DNA of 64,000 nucleotides from an uncultured Ruminococcus sp. GTDB taxonomy: Bacteria; Bacillota; Clostridia; Oscillospirales; Acutalibacteraceae. Both the position numbers and the translations under genes were made by a program. The notes beneath the pieces were generated by a model. It made no database searches. It was given only the letters and a program-made list of their open reading frames with translations, and was not told the origin of the DNA. The stretch is taken from NCBI GenBank assembly GCA_904393835.1, contig CAJFNC010000006.1, forward strand, positions 25,622-89,621, in the 5' to 3' direction. Shown here one piece after another: positions 55,220-64,000 of this stretch; positions within the stretch are counted from its first letter, which is position 1, and every line of letters begins with the position of its first letter.

Positions 55220-55730
55220 CGCGGAAGATATGATCGTTGTTTCCGCGCAACTTACAGATTGGGGCGAAACATCAGCCGGACAGGCAATTGAACTGACAGA
55301 ATATTTTATCGCAAATTTTTCTGTTAATGAAAGCCGCATCTATGCGGCAGGTTATTCCGCCGGCGTAGAAACCATGTCCCGGGCTGTTTCTATGCGACCC
55401 GACTTATACGCCGCTTATCTCCATGGCGCTTCCCAGTGGGATGGCGAATTTGATTCTATTGCAGAAAATGGTGTGGCTGTTTACATTTTTATGGCGGAAG
55501 ATGATGAATATTACGGTTCCCAAAAGGCTCGCGATGCTTACGATGAATTGTATGACGCCTATTTAAATGTTGGCCGGAGTGAGAATGAGATTAACCAAGT
55601 TTTGCAGATCCTGACACCAAATGCAGCCTGGTTTGCAGAACGTGGTGTAACAGAAAATTACCACGGTGGAGGCAATGTGGTATTTGAGGAGACTTCAATT
55701 TTGAACTGGATTATTTCCCACAGCAAATAA
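55220..55730 (+). pseudogene. 3' part of an alpha/beta-hydrolase (esterase-like) gene
   Basis: From about 55220 the sequence encodes an esterase C-terminal part. It has the nucleophile elbow GYSAG (Ser), a likely acid in FMAEDDEYYG and a His in ENYHGGG, the order expected for a catalytic triad. It resembles prolyl-oligopeptidase/feruloyl-esterase-like hydrolases, but the N-terminal part is missing and the upstream DNA is LysR. The track start TTG 55200 lies in LysR sequence. ATG 55227 could in principle initiate translation of about 167 residues. The DNA is visibly more GC-rich than its neighbours, which suggests a different origin. Confidence 0.65.
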
Positions 55731-55811
55731 TGAGTATGATTGTGAAAGCGTTATTTGTTAAAAATGATACTCTTATATGATAATTTTATAACTTTTACAG
55801 TTAATTTTCTC

Positions 55812-55846
55812 AAGCACTGCTTTATTAATTGAGCAGTGCTTTTTTA
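55812..55846 (+). terminator. Intrinsic terminator after the hydrolase relic
   Basis: AAGCACTGCT (55812-55821) pairs perfectly with AGCAGTGCTT (55832-55841), followed by TTTTTA. It lies between convergent genes. Confidence 0.82.
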
Positions 55847-55882
55847 TTTTAAAATTAATCAGCAGGAAGACAATGGGGAAGG

Positions 55883-56098
55883 TTATGACTTTTTAATAAT
55901 TTTATCAATTCCCAATACATAATCACTTGAAACATTGTACAGGCAACATAGCGCAATCAGATGACGTATTGGCAATTCACGTTTACCGTTTTCGTATTTA
56001 CTGTATTGTTCTTGACGTGTGTGTAAAATATAAGCAATTTGTTCCTGTGTATATCCGTGTTCAATTCTTAATTTTTTTAATTTTTTGCAGTAATCCAT
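55883..56098 (-). CDS. Small XRE-family helix-turn-helix regulator
   Basis: A 71-residue protein starting MDYCKKLKKLRIEHGYTQEQ: one HTH_3 domain with recognition-helix region TRQEQYSKYENGKRELP and a C-terminal SSDYVLGID, the usual ending of the xenobiotic-response-element fold. I use the ATG at 56098 (minus strand), five bases after AAGGTGGG. The track start at 56167 adds an unlikely 23-residue leader. Divergent from gdhA with a 410-base gap and next to the LysR/esterase relic, so it may belong to the same accessory patch. Target unknown. Confidence 0.8.
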   Translation of the reverse strand: MDYCKKLKKLRIEHGYTQEQIAYILHTRQEQYSKYENGKRELPIRHLIALCCLYNVSSDYVLGIDKIIKKS

Positions 56099-56137
56099 AA
56101 CAACCCACCTTGTATTACAAATAGTATTATTGACATT

Positions 56138-56167
56138 ATTATAACATGTTAATATGTCCAATTGCAA
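56138..56167 (-). promoter_or_regulatory. Possible promoter and operator of the XRE gene
   Basis: On the minus strand TTGCAA, 18 bases, TATAAT precede the start codon by about 40 bases. The perfect palindrome TAACATGTTA (56142-56151) overlaps the -10 element, a position suited to autorepression by a small dimeric HTH protein. No second copy was seen nearby. Confidence 0.4.
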
Positions 56168-56322
56168 CTAAAATATATGTTGAAGTATATGTGGATAAAT
56201 AAATCATGAATTATACAAAATACTTTAAGCTGCGTTTTGCGTTTTTCTTTATTTATATGTATATTTAAATAAATCATATTAAAATATGACAACCAAATAT
56301 TAAATACATCCATATATGATTA

Positions 56323-56384
56323 GCACTTGTGCACAATAGAGATATTGAGATATTGTGCATAATTAGAAAAATATTCCTATGATA
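56323..56384 (+). promoter_or_regulatory. Inverted-repeat region upstream of the gdhA promoter
   Basis: GCACTTGTGC (56323-56332) runs into GCACAATA (56331-56338), which forms an inverted repeat with TATTGTGC (56351-56358). A tandem GAGATATT lies between. The site is 27 bases upstream of the -35 element. The GCACTTGTGC sequence recurs as its reverse complement in the gdhA leader. The remaining DNA from 56168 to 56322 is AT-rich, and I see nothing else in it. Confidence 0.45.
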
Positions 56385-56413
56385 TTGAAAATAATGCCAC
56401 AATATGATATTAT
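56385..56413 (+). promoter_or_regulatory. Promoter of gdhA
   Basis: TTGAAA (56385-56390), 17 bases, TATTAT (56408-56413), giving a leader of about 88 nt. Confidence 0.65.
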
Positions 56414-56445
56414 ATATACATCGGCAAAGAAGGCGATTTGTTTAA

Positions 56446-56468
56446 CAGCACAAGTGCGCCTTGTGCTG
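56446..56468 (+). promoter_or_regulatory. Stem-loop in the gdhA leader
   Basis: CAGCACAAG (56446-56454) pairs perfectly with CTTGTGCTG (56460-56468) around TGCGC. No T-tract follows, so it is not a simple terminator. It lies 25 bases upstream of the SD AGGAGG. Confidence 0.6.
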
Positions 56469-56495
56469 ATATTTTATGTGAATTAAAATTAATAG

Positions 56496-57839
<1,344 letters not shown>

Positions 57840-57882
57840 TTCCATAATTTAAATATCATTTGTCCCATATATTGATATAATT

Positions 57883-57920
57883 AAGACCGTTGTCGGATAT
57901 GCGCCGGCAACGGTCTTTTT
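57883..57920 (+). terminator. Intrinsic terminator after gdhA
   Basis: AAGACCGTTGTCGG (57883-57896) pairs with CCGGCAACGGTCTT (57904-57917) with one G-T pair, followed by TTT. It separates gdhA from the convergent SEDS gene. Confidence 0.9.
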
Positions 57921-57965
57921 GAATTTAAAGTTGTAATTTCAATTATCTTAATGGTGAATGATGTT

Positions 57966-59135
57966 TTATATTTTTATTCTGCTCAAGCTTCCTCGTCTGA
58001 CGCTTGCTTTATCCATATCATCCAAATTGTGATTCATTACGCTTTGCACAAGCCCCAACATCAATAAAGTACTTAAGGCCGAAGTTCCGCCCGCACTAAA
58101 AAGTGGTAACGTAATACCTATTACAGGAAAAAATCCCAGTACCATTCCAATATTAATTATGGTTTGTGATGTAATTACCGAAAAAACACCACAGCAAATA
58201 TATTTTCCTTGAATATCGGTGCATTTTTGTGCATCTAAAATTATCTTGATTGCTATCCCAAAAAGTAAAGCTAGCAGTAGAACGCAACCTACAAATCCCA
58301 GTTCTTCGCCTGCAACAGTAAAAATAAAGTCATTTTCTTGTTCGGGAACAATTCCGTATTCAACCCTTGAACCGTTATACAGTCCGCTTCCGAACAACTC
58401 TCCGCTTGAAATAGATACCTTTCCCTGATATTGCTGCCAACCATAGTTTGTCATTGCGTTTCCGTCAATATCGAACAGAGCAAGTATTCTGTTTCTGTGT
58501 TCGTCATTCATAAAGAAATTCCAGATAATCGGTATGCCCGCCATTAATCCTATTCCGAGTGCGACAAAATATCTGAGCTGTACGCCGGCTGTAAAAGACA
58601 TTATCAGGAATATAAACCCGAATATTAAAACTGTGCCATCGTCGCCTTGCAGGTGGATTATAGCCATTGGTATTACCGCGTGTGCAACAAGAGTAATAAC
58701 TCCGATAAACGAGTGAAGCATATCCTTTTCATTCAAAAAAGACAGGTGTTTTGTAAATGTAATTATAAAACATATTTTAATAAATTCAGAAGGCTGAATT
58801 GTGTATCCGCCCGGTAATCTAAGCCATGCCGTATCGTCAGTGCCGGTAACTTGCATACCGAATGCAAATACAAGTCCTGCCAAAATTATTGCAATTGCCG
58901 CTGCAAAATACCATTTTCTAATTAAAAAACGATAGTCAGTGACAGAAATAATTACAGCAAACACAAGTCCTGCGCTTACTGCGATAACTTGTGTTTTTAT
59001 ATAGCTGTAATTTCCGGCACGCTGCATACTGGATATTAATAAAAAACTGTATACTATAGTAATTACAGTCAAAATCCAGAGAATAATATCGCTGCGTTTA
59101 AAATAGTCAGCGACAGAATGTAAAAAACTGTTCAA
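57966..59135 (-). CDS. SEDS family peptidoglycan polymerase (RodA/FtsW/SpoVE type)
   Basis: A 389-residue membrane protein with about ten predicted transmembrane segments. SEDS signatures: WLRLPGGYTIQPSEFIKI, YQGKVSISSGELFGSGLYNG, PEQENDFIFTVAGEELGFVG and the C-terminal GITLPLFSAGGTSALSTLLMLG. The family polymerises lipid II glycan strands with a partner transpeptidase. PEQENDFIF and the early domain look closer to RodA than FtsW, but the call between elongation, division and spore cortex roles is uncertain, and no PBP2 gene is adjacent. It is the only clear housekeeping gene on the minus strand and is divergent from fhs. Confidence 0.9.
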   Translation of the reverse strand: MNSFLHSVADYFKRSDIILWILTVITIVYSFLLISSMQRAGNYSYIKTQVIAVSAGLVFAVIISVTDYRFLIRKWYFAAAIAIILAGLVFAFGMQVTGTDDTAWLRLPGGYTIQPSEFIKICFIITFTKHLSFLNEKDMLHSFIGVITLVAHAVIPMAIIHLQGDDGTVLIFGFIFLIMSFTAGVQLRYFVALGIGLMAGIPIIWNFFMNDEHRNRILALFDIDGNAMTNYGWQQYQGKVSISSGELFGSGLYNGSRVEYGIVPEQENDFIFTVAGEELGFVGCVLLLALLFGIAIKIILDAQKCTDIQGKYICCGVFSVITSQTIINIGMVLGFFPVIGITLPLFSAGGTSALSTLLMLGLVQSVMNHNLDDMDKASVRRGSLSRIKI

Positions 59136-59274
59136 ATTATACGCCTCACAATATTTTATATACTTTATTATATTAAATTAACTTCCATATATCAAGTATT
59201 TTTTCAAATTAGAATAATACAATATGGTGTATTTGTTATAATAATAAATAATACACTTTGGAGGTGTCGTTAAA

Positions 59275-60942
59275 ATGTTATCAGATATTGAAATTGCTCA
59301 GCAAGCTAAATTATTGCCTATCAAGGAAGTTGCTTCTCAGTTGGGAATTACAGAGGATGAGCTTGAATTTTATGGCAAATATAAAGCAAAACTTACTGAT
59401 GAGCTTGCAAATAGAGTCAGCGGTAACTCAGACGGCAAACTTGTGCTTGTAACCGCTATTAATCCAACCCCGGCAGGTGAGGGTAAAACAACCACAACAG
59501 CAGGTTTGGGACAGGCTATGGCAAAAATAGGCAAAAAAGCAGTTATTGCTTTGAGGGAGCCATCGCTTGGTCCTGTTTTCGGCATTAAAGGCGGAGCAGC
59601 AGGCGGCGGTTATGCTCAGGTTCTTCCTATGGAGGACATAAACCTTCATTTTACCGGTGATATGCATGCAATTACAGCGGCAAATAACCTTTGTTGCGCA
59701 ATGCTTGATAACCATATGCAGCAGGGAAATGAACTTATGATCGACCCGAGACGTATTCTTATAAAACGTTGTCTTGATATGAACGACAGAGCGTTAAGAA
59801 ATATTGTAATAGGACTTGGCGGCAAGGTTAACGGAATCCCCAGGGAAGACCATTTTATTATAACAGTTGCCTCTGAAGTAATGGCTATTCTTTGCCTTGC
59901 TGATGATATTGAAGATTTAAAAGCAAGGCTCGGCAGAATTCTCGTTGCCTATAACTACAACGGTGATCCTGTTTACGCAAAAGATATTAAAGCAGACGGC
60001 GCAATGACTGCTTTGCTTAAAGACGCAATTAAACCTAACCTTGTTCAAACACTTGAGGGAACTCCCGCAATTATGCACGGCGGACCGTTTGCAAATATCG
60101 CACACGGCTGTAACAGCGTAAGAGCGACAAAACTTGCTTTAAAACTTGCCGACTATTGTATTACTGAAGCCGGTTTCGGATCTGACTTGGGTGCTGAGAA
60201 ATTTCTTGATATTAAGTGCAGATATGCAGGACTGAAACCTTCTGCTGTTGTAATAGTGGCGACTTGTCGTGCACTTAAATATAACGGCGGCGTCTCTAAA
60301 TCAGAGGTTTCAACACCTAACCTTGAAGCGCTCAAAAAAGGAATAGTTAATCTCGGCGTTCATATTGATAATATGAGAAAGTACAATGTTCCTGTAATCG
60401 TTGCGATTAACCAATTCGGTACAGATAGTGACGATGAGCTTGAGTACATTGAAAACTACTGCAAGGGTAAGGGTGCGGATTTTGCCTTATCAAATGTATT
60501 TGCAAAAGGCGGCAAAGGTGGTATTGAACTGGCAAATAAAGTAGTTGAGGCATGTGAAAAGCCATCAGATTTTGCTCCGATATATTCGCTTGATTTAACT
60601 ATTAAGGAGAAAATAGAAAAAATTGCAACAACAATTTACGGTGCAGACAAAGTTAATTATACAACAGCTGCAGAAAAAGCAATTAAAGAAATCGAATCGC
60701 TCGGCGGCGATAAACTACCTGTTTGTGTAGCAAAAACACAGTATTCTCTTTCCGATAATCCTGCTTTACTCGGTGCACCCAAAAATTTTGATATTACTGT
60801 TAAAAACGCAACGCTTTCTAACGGTGCCGGGTTTGTAGTTGTTTATACCGGCGATATTATGACAATGCCGGGACTTCCGAAGGTTCCTGCAGCACATAAT
60901 ATTGATGTTGACAAAGACGGAAAGATTGTTGGTTTGTTCTGA
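59275..60942 (+). CDS. fhs: Formate-tetrahydrofolate ligase
   Basis: ATP-dependent formation of 10-formyl-THF from formate, feeding purine synthesis and C1 metabolism. The P-loop is [19 protein letters not shown] near residue 64. Further conserved parts are [37 protein letters not shown] and [13 protein letters not shown]. 555 aa. SD TTTGGAGG. Upstream there is a TATAAT at 59237-59242 without a convincing -35, so the promoter is uncertain. Presence alone does not imply acetogenesis, since other Wood-Ljungdahl genes are not here. Stop overlaps the tsaE start (TGATG). Confidence 0.96.
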   Translation: MLSDIEIAQQAKLLPIKEVASQLGITEDELEFYGKYKAKLTDELANRVSGNSDGKLVLVTAINPTPAGEGKTTTTAGLGQAMAKIGKKAVIALREPSLGPVFGIKGGAAGGGYAQVLPMEDINLHFTGDMHAITAANNLCCAMLDNHMQQGNELMIDPRRILIKRCLDMNDRALRNIVIGLGGKVNGIPREDHFIITVASEVMAILCLADDIEDLKARLGRILVAYNYNGDPVYAKDIKADGAMTALLKDAIKPNLVQTLEGTPAIMHGGPFANIAHGCNSVRATKLALKLADYCITEAGFGSDLGAEKFLDIKCRYAGLKPSAVVIVATCRALKYNGGVSKSEVSTPNLEALKKGIVNLGVHIDNMRKYNVPVIVAINQFGTDSDDELEYIENYCKGKGADFALSNVFAKGGKGGIELANKVVEACEKPSDFAPIYSLDLTIKEKIEKIATTIYGADKVNYTTAAEKAIKEIESLGGDKLPVCVAKTQYSLSDNPALLGAPKNFDITVKNATLSNGAGFVVVYTGDIMTMPGLPKVPAAHNIDVDKDGKIVGLF

Positions 60943-61370
60943 TGACAGTTGTAGTATCAAAGAGTGCAAATGATACTGAAAAATTGGGCGCCCAAATTGC
61001 TTCAAAACTTAAAGGCAACGAAGTGATTGCATTGTTTGGCGGACTTGGTATGGGAAAAACTGCTTTTACACGTGGGCTTTCTTGCGCTTTGGGTGTTGAT
61101 GAAAATACAATTTCAAGCCCGACATTTGCACTTGTCAATGAATATGTCGGAAAATTTAATATATATCATTTTGATATGTATCGCGTTACTACGTGGGATG
61201 ATCTTTACACAACAGGATTTTTTGATTATATCGGAAACGGTGTAATCGTAATTGAATGGAGTGAAAATATTGAAGGAGCGATTCCGGATGATGCTGTCAG
61301 AATACATATATCAAAGGGTGAGACCGACAACGAAAGAGTTTTTGAAATAGAGGGTGTTGATTTAAGTTGA
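60942..61370 (+). CDS. tsaE: tRNA threonylcarbamoyladenosine synthesis ATPase TsaE
   Basis: Small ATPase that drives the TsaB-TsaD-TsaE complex making t6A37 in ANN-reading tRNAs. The P-loop is GGLGMGKTAFTRGL near residue 33, followed by ISSPTFALVNEY and VIEWSENI. 142 aa. Overlaps fhs by one base and tsaB by four (TTGA). Confidence 0.95.
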   Translation: MTVVVSKSANDTEKLGAQIASKLKGNEVIALFGGLGMGKTAFTRGLSCALGVDENTISSPTFALVNEYVGKFNIYHFDMYRVTTWDDLYTTGFFDYIGNGVIVIEWSENIEGAIPDDAVRIHISKGETDNERVFEIEGVDLS

Positions 61371-62068
61371 AAATACTTTCAATAGATACTTCGGCAATAG
61401 CCGCTTCGGTCGCAATCGCTGAAGAAGACAAAATTATCGGAGAGTTTTTTATAAACACTTCTCTTACTCACAGCCAGACGCTAATGCCTATGGTCGAACA
61501 GTTATGCAAAAATGTTTCATTATCTTTAGATAATATTGATGCAATTGCAGTAAATGCCGGACCGGGTTCGTTTACAGGGGTCAGAATAGGTGTTGCGGCT
61601 GTAAAAGGGTTGGCTTTTGCAAATAACATAAAATGTATTTCTGTTTCAACTCTTGAAAGCTTGGCTTACAACTTGTCAGGTAATGAGTGTATTGCCTGCG
61701 CAGTTATGGATGCGAGATGTTCACAGGTTTATAATGCGCTTTTCAAAATTAGCGCGAAAGGTATTAGTAGGATATGTGATGACAGAGCTTTGTCAATTAC
61801 AGATCTTGAAAAAGAATTAAAAAAATATAATGATGAGATTATTCTTGTCGGCGATGGAGCAGATATAACATTTAATATGCTTGACGGCAGGTTAAGCAAT
61901 GTGTGCGTTGCTCCTATAAATAACAAAATGCAAAGAGCTTCGTCCGTTGCAATGGTTGCATTTGAAAAAGCCGATAAGGGTGAATATATTTCTGCAGAGG
62001 AATTAATGCCTGTTTATCTCAGACTTCCTCAGGCACAGAGAGAACTTAATAAAAGAATGGGAGTATGA
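61367..62068 (+). CDS. tsaB: tRNA threonylcarbamoyladenosine synthesis protein TsaB
   Basis: Inactive kinase-like scaffold paralogue of TsaD. Starts at TTG 61367 overlapping the tsaE stop. Typical features: ILSIDTSAIAASVAIAEE, the SLTHSQTLMPMVEQL helix, and NAGPGSFTGVRIGVAAVKGLA near 65. The C-terminal half is variable, as in Firmicutes. 233 aa. The usual neighbours rimI and tsaD are not present; rpiB follows instead. Confidence 0.95.
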   Translation: MKILSIDTSAIAASVAIAEEDKIIGEFFINTSLTHSQTLMPMVEQLCKNVSLSLDNIDAIAVNAGPGSFTGVRIGVAAVKGLAFANNIKCISVSTLESLAYNLSGNECIACAVMDARCSQVYNALFKISAKGISRICDDRALSITDLEKELKKYNDEIILVGDGADITFNMLDGRLSNVCVAPINNKMQRASSVAMVAFEKADKGEYISAEELMPVYLRLPQAQRELNKRMGV

Positions 62069-62071
62069 CTT

Positions 62072-62524
62072 ATGATTGCACTTGGATGTGACCATGGCGG
62101 ATATAATTTGATTTGCGCCATAAAAAAATATCTTGACAAAAAGGGAATAGAGTACAAGGATTTTGGTACATACAGTACCGAAAGCGTAGATTATCCTATC
62201 TATGCGTATAAGGTTGCAACAGCAGTTACAAGCGGAGAATGTCAGTGTGGTATTTTATGCTGCGGTACAGGCATAGGAATTTCTATTGCAGCCAACAAGG
62301 TTAAAGGTGTCCGTGCAGCCGTTGTAAACAATGAATTTGGTGCTGAAATGACCCGCAGACATAACCACGCCAATATTTTATGTATGGGCGGACGTGTGAC
62401 TACTGAGGAAGATGCCGTTAAATATACGGATATTTTCCTTAACACACCGGAAGAAGGCGGCAGACACGATAAGCGCCTTGAAATGATTACAGCTATTGAA
62501 AACGGTACGTTTGTTATGGAATAA
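62072..62524 (+). CDS. rpiB: Ribose-5-phosphate isomerase B
   Basis: RpiB/LacAB fold enzyme interconverting ribose 5-phosphate and ribulose 5-phosphate. Substrate site: GCDHGGYNL at the start, and CGILCCGTGIGISIAANK with the catalytic Cys near residue 67. RRHNHANILCMGGR supplies the phosphate-binding His and Arg. 150 aa. Last intact housekeeping gene before the mobile-element region. Confidence 0.95.
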   Translation: MIALGCDHGGYNLICAIKKYLDKKGIEYKDFGTYSTESVDYPIYAYKVATAVTSGECQCGILCCGTGIGISIAANKVKGVRAAVVNNEFGAEMTRRHNHANILCMGGRVTTEEDAVKYTDIFLNTPEEGGRHDKRLEMITAIENGTFVME

Positions 62525-62861
62525 ATGTACAATTTTATAACACTAATAGAGACAGCCTATAGAGGTTTGACAGATGGAAACAAATAGAACTAAATCTCCT
62601 ATACAAAACTGTGTAGAACCGGATTTGATTTTGTGAGTGTGAATAATAAAGAATACTTATTACACGATATGTTACTTGATATAAAGCTCCGGTATTATGA
62701 AGTGAACCCAAAAGTTTAGACAAAATAATATTAAATTGATAGAGAATGAGTTTGGTATTGCACCGGGCTCATTCCCCTTTTGGCACCCCATAAAATTTTG
62801 TGTAAATAATAATCCTTCAAGCAATAATAGAACAGCGGATTGCGGTGCAATCAGGCTTTCC
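62525..62861. other. Non-coding stretch with insertion-sequence scars
   Basis: No convincing gene is seen. At 62703-62724 the sequence GTGAACCCAAAAGTTTAGAC resembles the outer end of IS3/IS150-group elements. A hairpin follows, GAATGAG (62744-62750) with CTCATTC (62768-62774) and a C/T-rich tail. Next comes CCATAAAATTTTGTGTAAAT (about 62788-62807), like the terminal region of IS256-family elements in Firmicutes. These resemblances are from memory of family ends and are tentative. Confidence 0.35.
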
Positions 62862-62964
62862 GATTTGCCCCGTGTCAATCCTTCATTTCTGTCCGTGGAA
62901 TGTTATGCACGCCTTGCGTGAATAACATTTTGCGGACAGGAAATTCTATTCTCAGGGGCAAATC
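62862..62964. repeat. Nested ~103-nt imperfect palindrome at the transposase 3' end
   Basis: From outside inwards: GATTTGCCCC (62862-62871) with GGGGCAAATC (62955-62964); TTTCTGTCCG (62886-62895) with CGGACAG-G-AAA (62933-62943); AATGTTAT (62899-62906) with ATAACATT (62922-62929); CACGC (62908-62912) with GCGTG (62916-62920). The loop is three bases. The outermost arm overlaps the stop codon of the transposase. It may be a transcript terminator or stabiliser of the element, or a separate small repeat. Confidence 0.75.
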
Positions 62965-63901
62965 AAGCGGAGATTCTATCCTCAAATATTATCGAAAGCT
63001 GGCTCAAAACTACGTCCCGGTTTCGACATCTTTGCGTCCAGCGTTCGACAATCTTTTGCGACGCTAAATACAACATTTTGCGCAGACTGTCATCGTTTGA
63101 AAACGACGGCTTGTTCTTTGTAATCTGTCTGAACTGACGGTTCAAGCCTTCAATAATATTTGTTGTATATATTATCTTCCTAACCTCAGGCGGATATGCG
63201 AAGAAGGTGGATAGAATATCCCAATTTTCTTCCCAACTCTTAACGCAGGATGGATAGGTTTTGCCCCAATTATCCTTGAACAAAATTAGGTTGTTCATAG
63301 CTTCTTCCTCGCTGATTGCCTGATAGACTTTTTTAAGGTCAACCATCAGCTCCTTGATGTGTTTGTAGCTTACAAACCTTGTGCTTGAACGTATCTGATG
63401 AATGATACAACGCTGAATTTGAGCCTTGGGAAAAGCGGCTTCAATAGCTTGTCTGAAGCCTGTCAGACCATCCACGCAGAACAGAAATACATCTTTAATT
63501 CCATGGGCTTTGAGTTCATTCAACACATTCAGCCAGAATTTACTGTTCTCATTTTCGCCAATCCATATACCAAGAATGTCTTTCTGACCGTCAAGATTTA
63601 TGCCAAGTACTACATATGCAGCCTTTGTGATATACTTATGATTTTCCTTGACCTTGTAATGAATTGCATCCATAAATACAAACGGATATATAGCCTCCAG
63701 AGGGCGATTCTGCCACGCAGTAACCTCGGGTAAAATCTTCTCGCTTATCTTACTGACAAGCTCAGGTGAGATTTCAACATCATAAAGATTTTTAATTTGT
63801 TCGGCAATATCACGCTGACTCATTCCGCAGGCGTAGAGCGAGAGTATTTTTTCCTCCATACCGTCAACATTGCGGTTATATTTCCCGATTATTTTAGGTT
63901 C
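62963..63901 (-). pseudogene. 5'-truncated IS256-family transposase
   Basis: The minus-strand frame encodes the Transposase_mut core from PKIIGKYNRNVDGMEEKIL to the C terminus. The DDE residues are readable: FVFMDAIHYKV (D), LFCVDGLTGF (D) and TNIIEGLNRQF (E). Other signatures are GIWIGENENSKFW and AQIQRCIIHQIRSS. IS256 transposases normally have about 80 more N-terminal residues. Here the frame upstream of 63901 turns into unrelated hydrophobic sequence belonging to another element, so the original start is gone. The catalytic core is intact, but the gene is probably not expressed normally. Confidence 0.85.
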
Positions 63902-64000
63902 TGGATATATACTAAAAAAGTGGACAAGTATGATAAAATAGAAGACAAACAAAGGAGGCATAAAAATGTCAGGAAAGAAAAACAATAAATACAGCAGTGA
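63902..64000 (+). mobile_element. Left end of a second insertion sequence (IS3-like)
   Basis: Right of the transposase break the sequence has AAAAAAGTGGACAAGTATG, typical of the outer end of IS3-group elements, then AAAGGAGG and an ATG. The element runs off the window. Insertion into the IS256 transposase explains the missing 5' part of the latter. Family assignment is tentative. Confidence 0.5.
63966..64000 (+). CDS. Start of a probable IS3-type OrfA (partial)
   Basis: Only 11 codons are visible, MSGKKNNKYSS, after a strong AAAGGAGG site. The basic start and the setting behind an IS-like terminal sequence suggest the first ORF of the incoming element. Too short to name with confidence. Confidence 0.4.
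   Translation, partial: MSGKKNNKYSS

Noticed and set aside
59135-59275. THF riboswitch before fhs
   Set aside because: The 140-base gap is AT-rich, with only a TATAAT and an SD. No aptamer-like pairing was found by eye.
62672-62878. Small ORFs on both strands between rpiB and the transposase
   Set aside because: No SD, no family resemblance, and they overlap the hairpin and IS scars.

Overview
The window reads as a chromosomal segment of a low-GC, endospore-forming Gram-positive bacterium, most likely a Clostridia member of the Ruminococcaceae/Oscillospiraceae type. The basis is AT-rich DNA, TTGACA/TATAAT promoters, strong GGAGG ribosome binding sites, folate-dependent TrmFO, SepF/YlmH/DivIVA division genes, the sporulation protein YunB and several gene orders known from Firmicutes. 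No species can be named from sequence alone. Nearly everything is on the plus strand and tightly packed, with many ATGA start/stop overlaps.

Layout. 1-1.9 kb: end of a ribulose-phosphate 3-epimerase-like gene and a CDP-glycerol glycerophosphotransferase-family gene. 1.9-3.3 kb: infC-rpmI-rplT behind a structured L20-type leader. 3.3-20.9 kb: a long run of information-processing genes (rRNA methylase, dprA, topA, trmFO, plsX, rnc, radical SAM, smc, ftsY, rdgB, yhbY, nadD, yqeK, rsfS, leuS). 20.9-24.7 kb: rpsU, aroQ, an Xaa-Pro peptidase, efp, a CD1247-type Cys-rich protein and yunB. 24.7-32.3 kb: miaB, ylbF-like, mutS, mutL, miaA (tRNA A37 modification plus mismatch repair). 32.3-40.5 kb: HlyD-like protein, yggS/ylmE, sepF, ylmH, divIVA, ileS, lspA, rluD, an arrangement close to the B. 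subtilis ylm division cluster but without ylmG. 40.5-46.9 kb: rplS, lepB, rbgA, rnhB, yraN, dipeptidase, thrC, metallophosphoesterase. 47-54.7 kb: tig, clpP, clpX, lon, engB, lysA, a protein folding and quality control block. 54.7-56.2 kb: accessory patch with a broken LysR gene fused to the 3' part of a GC-richer esterase gene, then a small XRE regulator. 56.2-62.5 kb: gdhA, a reverse-strand SEDS (RodA/FtsW) gene, fhs, tsaE, tsaB, rpiB. 62.5-64 kb: insertion-sequence debris, namely a 5'-truncated IS256-family transposase interrupted by the start of another element that runs off the window.

Most of the window is conserved housekeeping DNA, and I do not see a convincing undescribed multi-gene system. 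The points most worth checking are: two apparent non-canonical start codons (ATC for infC; ATT for the radical SAM gene after rnc, which the ORF track truncates past its iron-sulfur motif); the riboregulatory leaders of infC and rplS; a yunB ribosome binding site placed inside a terminator-like stem; the repeat-rich regulatory region between the XRE gene and gdhA; the LysR/esterase fusion relic; and a roughly 100-nt nested hairpin at the end of the IS256 transposase. No tRNA, rRNA or CRISPR array was recognised by eye.
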